A stretch of 64,000 bases of DNA, taken from contig JAACJM010000009.1 in assembly GCA_013368315.1 (NCBI GenBank), positions 868,001 to 932,000 of the forward strand. The letters run 5' to 3'. The stretch is from Tetrapyrgos nigripes. Lineage: Eukaryota > Basidiomycota > Agaricomycetes > Agaricales > Campanellaceae. The position numbers and the translations under genes are program-made. The notes under the pieces are model-generated. The model ran no database searches, was not told where the DNA came from, and saw nothing but the letters and a program-made list of their open reading frames with translations. This document shows, piece after piece, positions 54,972-64,000 of this stretch. Numbering within the stretch: the stretch's first letter is position 1; every line of letters begins with the position of its first letter.

Positions 54972-57777
54972 ATGGTCAATCCTGGCACATTCAAAGGGAA
55001 ACATCTCATCTATCTACAGAGTCAGCTGGATTCCTACATTGCAGTCACTAGCAATCACAATGGTGCCAATGCAAAAAAGGCTGAGATTTCACAAAACTTT
55101 CTGTCGCTTTCCTTCAAAGTACCCGGAGACTTGGGAACCTACAGATGAGTTGCTCACAGCGGTATGTGATGATGAAGCTGCTGAGGAGAATCCTGCTCTC
55201 AACCTCAACGCCATGTCTGAGGAAGAGAGAGAGGTGCATCTGGCCACCAAGGCTGGGATCTTGGCAGGCAATAAGGATACCAAAGCAGTAAGCAATATCA
55301 CATGTACACTCTATTTCCTTTCCACTGCTCAAGGACCGTCCTCACAAGTCATTGGACACTGGTTGGAGTATTGGTACAAGAAGAACAAAAAATCTGCCAA
55401 TGGTCCCAACTCTGACTTGAATGACTGGTACAAGGGTGCTGTAGGTCAACTCATGCTCACTCTCACTGGCAAAACCTCCAAGCCTCGTAGGGCTCCTGCT
55501 GCAAAGCTATGAGTGGCTAACAACAAGGACATGTTCTGGGAAGACTATGAAAAGCAGCTTGAGCAGTGGAAGAAGGGCCCAACATACAACAGCAAGGACA
55601 AGTCCAAACCTGTCACGATTTATAATCAGGTTGTCAACTCACATTGGGATCGATTGTCAGGAGGTACACAGGATGAATGGATCCAAAGGGCTTGAGATGA
55701 GCATGTGCAGGAGATAGTGAAGTGGGAGAAAGGCTTTGGAAACTTTTCCACAGAGCCTAAGGATTGTCAAGAGTGAGTTGTAGAAAGTTTTAGACCTTGG
55801 GTGTGGGTTTCTAACTTGCTCCTTTTTGTAGATGCATCAATGCTGTCACCCACTTCTTGCAACCGCTGGTAGACAACATTGCACTTGCAACTAGTTTCAA
55901 GGTCACTGCTCTACTCGGTGGACCTGAGCCTGCAGACTCTGGCCAGCTCAATGTAATCAGGTGTGTTTGCTTCCTACTCTCGCTTCAAATCAAGCTCATG
56001 TCGTTCCAATTATACACTCAGGAGCTGCTGAAACAAACTTTGGGACTCTCATGAGGGGTGTGTACAAGAGCAAGGTCCTGCCAATCTTTGGTGAGTACTT
56101 GAAGGCCAGTTATTGTGAGTTAATCTGTGATGTTTCTGTATTCTAATACTAACTATGGTTATCTGACTTGAAGCTAAGGCTGAATGTTGTGCTCATGCAA
56201 TACCCAACGACGACAAGCAGGATCACCCTGAGACAGCCTCAAGGGTGAACAAAGGCCTAGAGACCTTCAGCATTAAAGATTCCATGCAGGAGGAAAAGTC
56301 TAGGGAAAAGTTTACAGCGTCTACCACTACTACTGCTATTACCACCACCACAACATCCCAGCTCTCTGTTTTCACCTCCCATTTCTCTCCCATGTCTGCT
56401 ACTATGTGTGCAACACCAGAAGTTGACCCTAGGCCATCTGAAAATGAGAGTGTGCAGATGGGTCCTACTTCGAGTGCCAAAGTGAAGGCCAACAGTTCTG
56501 CTTCCTCTGCAGTGCCTTCTCCCCATGCTTTGCTGACACCTGGGTCACCATGATGTTCTTCACTGATTCCATCCTCAGCATCCCATCCAACCTCACTGGT
56601 TCCATCTCCATCTCCAGGGTCACCATGACATTCTTCACTGATTCCATCCTCAGCATTCTGTCCAACCTCACCAGTTCTATCTCTGTCTCCAGGGTCACCA
56701 TGACTTTCACCGATTCCATCTCCATCTTCAGCTTCCTGTCCTACCTCACCAATTCCATCTCTGTCTCCAGCTTCCCATCCAGCTTCACTGATTCCGTCTC
56801 CATCTCCAGCTTCCCATTCAGCTACACCAATTCCATCTTCTCTGTCAGCTTATACCGGTCTGACATCTGCTGGTGCCACTTCGCTAATTCCAACTTCACC
56901 AATTGCAATTTCTCTGTCAGCTTCTACTGAACTGACCCTGCCAAGGATGTGGAGATGGCTGACATGTCCAGTAGCACTCTTTCTACTGTGACAACTGCTC
57001 AGAAACGTCAGATTGAAGACATTGACTCTACTAGTCATAGAACTCAGTCAAAGACACAAGTAGAGGACCCAAAAGCATCAAAAAAGACCAGCAGGGCAAC
57101 AAAGGCCAGGTCTGATGCACGTAAGTGTCGTCATTGTTATTTTTGCTACTTTCAAAATCTGACCCGGGTTATACAGTATTAGCTGCATGAAACAGGTGTA
57201 AGAAGGATGTAACTGTGGAGAAGATGTTGTCTGGCTCACTCACAACACCGACTCTACCAAAATCCAGCCCGCTTTACCTCCTAGGGCCTTTCAATATGTT
57301 CTCAACACTAGACAACGATGACTTCAAGACCATGCTCTGCAAGTACCTAGTTTTCAAGCATGATAAACCGTACACTGATGGGAAGCTCTCTTCTAGGGGT
57401 CATCCTACAGTTGTTGGAGACTGAATTGCACGTGCCTGAAACCCAGGATACCAGCCTGAGGGTATTCTGCCATTGAAGTTGGAAGCAACATTCGAGAACT
57501 GGTATGCAGATCTCCAACCACCGAACAGGTAACAAGGAAGCGACAGATGGTATGGGCAGCAGGGTGGATATGAGCAGAAGAAACTGTGTCACTCAGGCCA
57601 AAATGGCATCATGAGTGTTGTTGCTGCTCTATTCTTCTGGTACCACTCCATTTCTGAGGCTACGTCAGCAAAGGAAAAAGGTGGGTATCATGACCAAATT
57701 GCTGTTCGAGATTCTAGAGCTGCCTGGACGAGGAGTGTCCAGGACTTGAGCTACGTTTTATCTCAGATGGTGGGTTG
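54972..57777 (+). pseudogene. Second transposon-accessory ORF, frameshifted
   Basis: Begins MVNPGTFKGKHLIYLQSQLD at 54972. The frame shifts by one near 55115, between SQNFLSLSFK and YPETWEPTDELLTAV. It continues EEEREVHLATKAGILAG, VIGHWLEYWYKK, ANNKDMFWEDYEKQLEQWKK, HFLQPLVDNIALATSFKVTA with LLGGPEP, then GVYKSKVLPIFGEYLKA. After a repeat-rich stretch the C-terminus has LSSRGHPTVVGD, WYADLQPPNR and GIMSVVAALFFWYHSISEAT, ending near 57777. The order (NPG.F.G.R...; LLGGP.P; RGRP..V.DWIARAR; WW..LQP.WR; GL..V.AALFFW) is that of a large agaricomycete hypothetical family found with transposons. Several stops occur (for example 55510, 57421). Function is unknown. Confidence 0.7.
56560..56900 (+). 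repeat. Degenerate Ser/Ile-coding minisatellite
   Basis: Units such as CTGATTCCATC, CATCTCCAGCTTCCCATCCA and TGTCTCCAGGGTCACCATGA alternate with a rough 45-60-bp period inside the accessory ORF and disrupt its frame. Confidence 0.7.
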
Positions 57778-57899
57778 ATGGCTTCAGATTTGTATGTCTT
57801 TTATTGTGTTTTTGAATATATAGTCTTCATGTATGCTATGAATATCTAATCTAAATAATCTATGCCTCCTTCACAGAAGATGAAAAGAAGTTGTACTTA

Positions 57900-58260
57900 G
57901 AAATGTGACATTTAGCATTGAGCTTTTGAAGGAGATGACTTAGAACTTACATAGACAAGGCCATTGATATTAGATTTGAAGAAGAAATGTGACATCTGTC
58001 ATTCAGTTTTGGACTTAGGAAAAAAATGCTGAAGGAGGGGGGTGTTGTCTGTTTTCTGCTGCTCTATGCTGGGTGCATTGGGAATTGAGGTCTGCTGTTC
58101 TACGTCGGGTGTCATTGACTAAGCTTTTAGAAGGAGATGACTTGGAAAAAATATAGAAAGAGGGAGATGTTGTCTGCTGTCTGCTGTCCTACATTGGGTG
58201 CGTCAGGAGTTGATGCCCACTGTTAGACACTGGTTGCATTGGGAGTTGATGTCTATGGCT
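57900..58260 (+). repeat. Imperfect repeats around TTGTCTGCTG
   Basis: TTGTCTG.TTTCTGCTG, GGTGCATTGGGA.TTGA and AGAAGGAGATGACTT.GA each recur two to three times. No gene was recognised. Confidence 0.5.
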
Positions 58261-58511
58261 AGTGTTCTGAATTGAGAAGAGGAAGGGAACAGTTTAATAA
58301 TTGAAGGCTTACATATATGAGTCCCCTGTCGTTTCTCATCATGTGAGACAATGAGCACAAAGATTGAATGATGGGAGGGTTGCTGAGTGGACACCAAGGG
58401 CTATGGCAGCCAATAGGATTGACCAATTTAATTCAAGGAGGCATAGTCAACAAATTTGCAGGAGCCAAACAGAGAAAAGAGGCAGGCAAATGACAATGCT
58501 ATGATGAGCAA

Positions 58512-59125
58512 GCACATTTGGGGCAGTGAGGGTGGTTACTGTGATGAGGAGGGTGGGTGGGGCAGTGGGCAGAAGGCGATGGGGGCTGTGGGTGGTACAG
58601 AATATTCAAATTAAATTTGATGGCAGTGTTGCAGAGGAAATAGCCAAGAAAAAAAGCACACAGACAGCAATACAACAATGACTAAGCACATTTGGGGTGG
58701 TGAGGGTAGCTACTGTGATGAGGAGGGTGGGTGGGGCAGTGGACAGAAGGTGATGGGGGCTGTGGGTGGTACAGAATATTCAAATTAAATTTGATGGTAG
58801 CGTTGCAGAGGAAATAGCCAAGAAAAAAAGCGCACAGACAGCAATACAACAATGACTAAGCACATTTGGGGTGGTGAGGGTAGCTACTATGATGAGGAGG
58901 GTGGGCGGGGCAGTGGACAGAAAGTGATGGGGGCTGTGGGCAGTACAGAATATTCAAATCAAATTTGATGGTGGTGTTGTGGAGGAAATAGCCAAGAAAA
59001 AAAGCACACAGTCAGCAATGCAACAATGAGTAAGCATGTTTGGGGTGGTGAGGGAAGCCGCTGCAATGAGCAGGGTGGGCAGGGTAGTGAGCAGAAGGTG
59101 CTGGGGGCTGTGGGAAACATTTCTG
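58512..59125 (+). repeat. 174-bp tandem satellite, 3.5 copies
   Basis: GCACATTTGGGG.GGTGAGGG starts at 58512, 58686, 58860 and (as GCATGTTTGG) 59034, exactly 174 bp apart. Each unit contains GATGAGGAGGGTGGG, GATGGGGGCTGTGGG, ACAGAATATTCAAAT and GGAAATAGCCAAGAAAAAAA. The last copy is truncated after the GGGGGCTGTGGG segment. Confidence 0.95.
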
Positions 59126-59402
59126 AAGGGCCCCTGGCTGAAGCCAAATACCCTATGGGAGCACTATGGTAATTTGCTCTTGTGGATGTATAACAAAATA
59201 TGTATACTTCTCCTTTTTTCATACATGTTTCTAGCAGATAGAGCTGGCATATGTGGATACAAGTGGATTGTTGTAAGTATAGATTGATATAATGATATAG
59301 AATTCCAACACCATCCACATCTGAGACCCAATTGCTGGATGACCATCAGATCGTCTGATCTGCTAGGAGCCCTAGTCATGAAGCACCTTATTTCATGGCT
59401 AA

Positions 59403-60671
59403 GTGAGATCTGTGGTGCTGGTGAAATGGATGCCCATGTACATTGTCTGCCTCCAAGCTGAGCATAAACAAATATGCTCTTTTCTTCTGGGTCTTGTCAT
59501 TGACATCCCTTCTCTTTCAGCACATCAATCTCACATACTCCTACAAGCTACTCATGCTCTACTTGACTTCCTATACATTGTCAACTTCCCCTTGCATCAT
59601 TTGAAGAGTCTCTCAAGGACTTCCACAATCACAAGCATATTTTCATTGAGCTGGGAGCTAGGGAACATTTTAACTTCCCAAAGCTTCATGCTATGTGTCA
59701 CTATGTTTGCTCCATCAAGTTGTATGGCACATGTGACATTTACAACACCAAAACAACTGAACACTTGCATATCGACTTCACATAGGATGCATACCAAGCA
59801 ACCAACCATAAAGACAAGTATGCTCATATGATGAAATGGCTGGAGTGGCAGGAGAAGATCTTGAACCACAGCAACTATCTGGTTTGGAGAGTCAAACAAG
59901 AGATATCCCAAGCCAATTCCAGCTTGCTGGTGTCCATCCCAGAACCTTCTTTTGATTCCAGTTCTATTCGGTTTGACTTTCCAGGTGCAAAGTGTACACT
60001 CCTTGATATGAAGTGTGCTTTTGAGCAGAAGATGATGGGGAACCCAACTGTCTCCTCAGTTTCATTTCTCAAGCTTGAAGACACTAGTGATCAGGGATAT
60101 GGAGCAATTAACTTCCAGTCAGCTCTACAAAAATTTGTTTTATTATTTGAAAACCCTGGCCTATCCATCTGTGATCTGAACAGCAGCTGGTCATCAGTTA
60201 CACTCCCATTCCAGAGTGTACATGTTCATCATCAGATCAAGTTCATTAACTATGATCTGTATGGGAACGAGACTTTGGACTCTATCACAGCTCATCCTCA
60301 TGGATACAATAAGCATAACTGGGTGGTGAAGTACTCTCAGTTTGATACTGCACTGATCAAGGATGACAATGCAGCTTCATCAAGGAACCTGAATACATTG
60401 CAAGGTAAGGTGTGATTAGATATGCCATTCTACACTTATGCTCACAACTTCACTTTTTATGGGAATGCATGTTGGTAGAGTACACATCATTTTCACACTA
60501 CCAGAAGATAAGCTCAACTTGCTCTTCAGCTCTTTGAGACACCCACCGAAGCATCTTGCCTACATCAAATGGTTCACAAAGTTTCCTGCTAGTCCAGATC
60601 CTTATTCACAGCGGTATTGGGTCAAGAAGGATGTGCAGGTTTCAACAGGGCTTCCAACAGCATCAAAATGA
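59403..60671 (+). pseudogene. Plavaka-type transposase, C-terminal half
   Basis: Pieces in order: EHKQICSFLLGLVIDIP and ATHALLDFLYIVNFPLHH (59460-59600); after a frame change HFNFPKLHAM (59665), YNTKTTEHLHIDF (59745) and DAYQATNHKDKYAHMMKWLE (59785); WQEKILNHSNYLVWR (59850); LPFQSVHVHHQIKFINYDLY (60203); HNWVVKYSQFDTALI (60318); PPKHLAYIKWFTKFPASPDP (60545). This order is the C-terminal half of Plavaka transposases (DDE class, CACTA-related) in agaricomycetes. At least one stop (within IDF*DAYQ) and a frameshift break it. The N-terminal half is not present in the window. Confidence 0.85.
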
Positions 60672-61082
60672 GACACTGAAACCACTAAGCTACAAAGCCA
60701 TCCTCTTGCTTGCTAACATAATGGCCAAGTCTAATTTTAGAAAAAAGAAAAGTTTTCCCAGGCATTGGTTGCCTTGCGGCACTTGTGAATTGATTTATAC
60801 AAAGCTGCCACATGGCTATCACATGGCCTGTGGGATTTGCCAGGATTCCTTAGGATTACACTTGATCTTCTCATTATAATCTCAGACTCTTCTCATTGAG
60901 TACAGGGCTAGGAGCATTTTGAGATTATTTCAAATCTTCTCAGACTCTTCTCACTGATGCTTTTTTGAGCAGATTTCAAATCTTCTCACAATATTCTCAG
61001 GCTCTTCTCATTGAAAAGAGCTACCTATGCCTGCAGTGTGTTGTACCCCCATCTTACATTGAGTTTCGTAAAGATTTTTACA
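60672..61082. other. Unassigned, short TCTCAGACTCTTCTCA repeats
   Basis: TCTCAGACTCTTCTCATTGA and variants occur three to four times between 60880 and 61015. Otherwise nothing was recognised. Confidence 0.5.
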
Positions 61083-62500
61083 TGCCTTAGTTTATATAGC
61101 ACATCTGAAATCAACAGGATAGGGTATCAAATTTTGATGGTCAAAGAATTGAGTTTTTGATAATCTTGAACTGGATGAAGTTTTCCATCTTTCTTTTTGA
61201 TGAAGAAGAATGGTGAAGATATAGGAGATTTCGAAGCTTGAATTCTTCCAGTTCACAGTTGTTCCTTGATGAAATCATCCAGTGGACCTTGTTCATTTGC
61301 AGCTAAGGGGTAAACCTTGCTTTTGAACAGTTCCACCTCAGGCACTAACTCAATTGCATGGTCCCATTTTTGTCATTCTGGAAGGGTATCAAAATCCTCT
61401 TTTTCAAAGACAGGTCAAAACTCCCTGAGGTATTCTCCTGGTACAATTTCTTCCAAATATTTTGCTCCCTCTTCTGCAGCGTGTCAAGCAGCTAAGTTAG
61501 CTGATATTGAACCAGTAGCACAATATACTCCAAAGGGTTTTTGAGCTGCATGTTCACAACAAAGATCATATCCCCTTCTTCAATTTCTTCTTTGTCTTCT
61601 TTTTGCCACAATTTCCATTTTCTTTCTTTTGCAATCTCCAGGGCACCTATCAAACTTGATGGTCCCTTTCTTCCAATCTATCAATGGATTATGGTGTTTC
61701 AACCAATTAAATCCAATGATAATATCGTTTGAGCCAGTGTTAGTGACCATAAACATAGTAACTTCTGTGTGATCATCAACAGTTAGTCGTAGTTTGGTTG
61801 TATATTCAATTCTTCCATTTTTGTTGGCTGTTCCATCTGCGTTGTATACTGGAAGTTCCCACAGAGGTATTTCCACTAGCAGAGTCCCTCTGGAGTCATT
61901 TCAAAGAATTTGAACACTCTGATTGCAAAGATCAAGTTGTACTGCTGCAGCCTTCCAGGCTGCATAGGTAATAGGAACAGGATCCATTTGATAGATCCTT
62001 TGAACAATTCCAAACTGGAGGTTCTGCTTCAATAGCATGATGAGTCCCTCCTCATTCAGCTTTGCATCTTCCTTCCATTCTTTGAAAGATAGGAAAAACT
62101 GCATAGCCAACGCAGTGCCTTGCTTGATATTCTGTACCTTTCACTGTGCAATATCTGTCTGATCTCCTCCTGTGAATTTCCTTCAAATCGCACTATGGAG
62201 ATCCATATAACTTTCATTGTTTCCTTCTGTCTGAATCCTTAGAATTTGATTACTGGCCCATCAGGCAGCAGTGCCTTCCATCATGAAAGCAAGTGTCTCC
62301 AAGACTCGAGAAGCATCATCAGCGAATTTGCAAGGGTTTCTGAGGAACCAGAGATACATTTGCAAAAGAAAAGGGTCAACTGCATCAGAAGTCCTGTTGA
62401 AAGGTTTCAGTTTAGCACCAGAGCAGCTGCGTCTGTTTTGTGGGATAGTGTTTTTGGTAAGGTTCATACCACAACATGTTGGATTCGAGCTCCCAAGAAA
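61083..62500 (-). pseudogene. Ty3/gypsy fragment: gag, protease, start of RT
   Basis: Read leftwards: a gag segment KPFNRTSDAVDPFLLQMYLW and FADDASRVLETLAFMMEG (62420-62270); AMQFFLSFKEWKEDAKLNEE with AAWKAAAVQLDLC (62105-61930); a retropepsin-region frame LPVYNADGTANKNGRIEY, then SNDIIIGFNWLKHHNPLIDW (61860-61660); and the start of [22 protein letters not shown] with [19 protein letters not shown] (61245-61120), ending at about 61083. Stops and a frame change are present. The rest of pol is absent. Confidence 0.85.
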
Positions 62501-62582
62501 AACAGTCATTGACATAGTGGAAAAGGTCAGGTAAGAGCCAAACAAATGTGGCAAAGAAATTGCACCATATGCAACTAGCAGC

Positions 62583-63391
62583 TCAGTTGCCAAAGTTGTT
62601 GCAATGATTGATGTGACATTGTCCATCTATGGTGATAATCTGATGTAATTGGGTGAGGGGATGCAGCAGTAGTCGACAATATGCCTGCAAAATGTTGCTC
62701 TTGATTGCTATGAAATGATCATGAGGTCCATGCCTTTTACAGGCGTTGATGACTGCCTTGCCAAGGTGCTTGAAAGTGTCAAGCTGTATGTGGGCATCTG
62801 ATTTAGAAATCATTGAGTTTGGAGAGAAAGGGCCAGCAGTATGATCAACAACAAGACATAGCTTTGTGGAGTGGGGTTTAGGTATGACCCCAATAGGTAC
62901 AGCTGTCATCCCTGGGAGAAGATTGGGACCAAAGGCAGGAGAGAAATCTCCAAGAGAAATCTCCACATCACATTGTTCACATAGGAATTGTACATGTGAT
63001 GGGAATTATCAACAGTGATGGGAGTATTGTGGGGATTTGTTTGAAGCCATGGCCAGTATCTGTGTCAGAGACACCAACAGAAGGATGAAATTAAGGGACA
63101 ATTGGGATGAGAAGAAAGGAGAGATTGGAATGTATCCACACAGACAGGGGTAGTGATGCAGTATAAATGAGGATGAAATTGAATGGTTGACCAAGCAATT
63201 TCATTGTTGAATTCATGTGCTGGAGGTCTGGGAATAGGAGGGAGAAACTCTGTGGCTTTAGCAGATGAGAGAGAGATAGAATACTCATCAATAGACCAAA
63301 GCAATTCCCTTGTGTACTTGGGTCGTAAACCCAAAACTCCATCATCCATGTCCTTGATAATGCCATAAGAAGTCAAATCCGACTGCTCCAT
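62583..63391 (-). pseudogene. Reverse-transcriptase-related fragment of another retroelement
   Basis: The minus-strand frame MEQSDLTSYGIIKDM (63391) passes through EFLPPIPRPPAHEFNNEIAW and VDTFQSLLSSHPNCP. After a frame change it continues EISLGDFSPAFGPNLLPGMT, AVPIGVIPKPHSTKLCLVVD, NILQAYCRLLLHPLTQLHQI and NHCNNFGN. The PKPHS.KLRLVVDH and QAYR.L..HP..Q pattern is the N-terminal RT part of an agaricomycete retroelement I have seen annotated only as hypothetical. Its class (tyrosine-recombinase type or other) is unresolved. The YxDD region is not reached. Confidence 0.65.
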
Positions 63392-64000
63392 AGGAGATCC
63401 AGATGAATCATGAGAATACTGGTGGTGAGCTCATCATCATCGAGATTTATGAGACTTGAGAAGGAGAGGAGGGTATAACTTGGTCTTCTGGCATTCACAT
63501 TTGCTGGAACAAGGGAGAGTAGCATGTGAAGGGTTATGCATAGCAATGATGGAGTGCAAGGGGATGGAATTAGTGGGTGAGGTATGATGGTTGATGAAAT
63601 GTCAAGGAGGAGTGAGAAAAAAGACAAGGAATCAAAGGAAAAATGGTCCGAGCATCCTTGGAGAGTGAGACAATGAGAGTAAGGACGTTTAACCTCACTG
63701 CTTTGATATATACTCATTGTATCAAACATGTAGCACAGGTTTGATCCTTGAAATGTGAGGTGATATGCTTCTCCTAAAACTGCTAGAAAAATAACTCGGA
63801 GTCCATTCTGATCCATTGTTGTTCCACTGCTTGATTACTCTTTAACCATGAAAATTTGTGGCTGAAACACCATTTGGTCAATTAAAAATAGTATTTGATG
63901 TTGTAACACTTCCCTTTAAAAACAAGAAATGTTCCATTAAGTGAATAGAAGTTATTTGTACAAGAATTTGCATATATTTGTGCATAATATCAGTCAAAAT
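63392..64000. other. No recognisable gene
   Basis: A 147-codon minus-strand frame (63816-63373) is Ser/Leu-rich without motifs and is more likely chance or element-derived than a real gene. Confidence 0.35.

Noticed and set aside
58512..59125. CRISPR-like array
   Set aside because: Units are contiguous 174-bp tandem repeats without spacers, in a eukaryotic genome.

Overview
The window looks like a transposon-rich stretch of a filamentous basidiomycete genome, most likely an agaricomycete. Genes carry many short GT-AG introns. The element families are ones typical of that group: KDZ transposase, a Plavaka-type transposase, chromodomain Ty3/gypsy retrotransposons and hAT-like MITEs. An NB-ARC/TPR protein of the fungal NLR type is also present. 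No species can be named from sequence alone. Gene models are read by eye from frames and splice signals, so exon ends are approximate unless stated.

Left part (1-13 kb). One clear housekeeping gene, mitochondrial ribosomal protein uL13 (671-1912, five exons), sits between two inverted copies of a ~160-bp repeat. It is followed by a broken inverted fragment of a locus that recurs at 36-37 kb. A secreted Thr/Ala-rich repeat protein (3511-4316) lies in a ~1.8-kb block duplicated in direct orientation at 30-31.9 kb. After several kb of gene-poor DNA come a carboxylesterase fragment and an apparently intact NB-ARC/TPR gene (9806-12169) whose TPR units repeat exactly every 120 bp.

Middle (13-30 kb). 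A 5'-truncated gypsy element (13262-15327) keeps its integrase end, chromodomain, an extra Cys/His/Trp-rich ORF and a 3' LTR. From 17974 to 25336 lies the best-preserved and least explained locus: three intron-rich genes, two of them divergent across a ~210-bp gap and the third downstream of one of those. All three products carry basic nuclear-localisation-like stretches. The large one (23581-19216, minus) belongs to a transposase-like family I recognise only loosely from agaricomycetes. A palindromic MITE-like element and a decayed M20 carboxypeptidase gene follow.

Right-middle (30-42 kb). The second copy of the secreted-protein block, here with a Pro-rich C-terminal half, is followed by three hAT-like MITEs with perfect 8-bp target-site duplications. 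One of them splits a coding region. Next is a Fic-domain gene that has lost its catalytic histidine and is swollen by Ser-rich low-complexity sequence.

Right end (42.8-64 kb). This is almost entirely decayed mobile DNA: a chromodomain gypsy element with its 3' LTR, a complete but broken KDZ transposase, two divergently oriented accessory ORFs, a 174-bp tandem repeat, a Plavaka-type transposase remnant, a gag/protease/RT-start gypsy fragment and another RT fragment.
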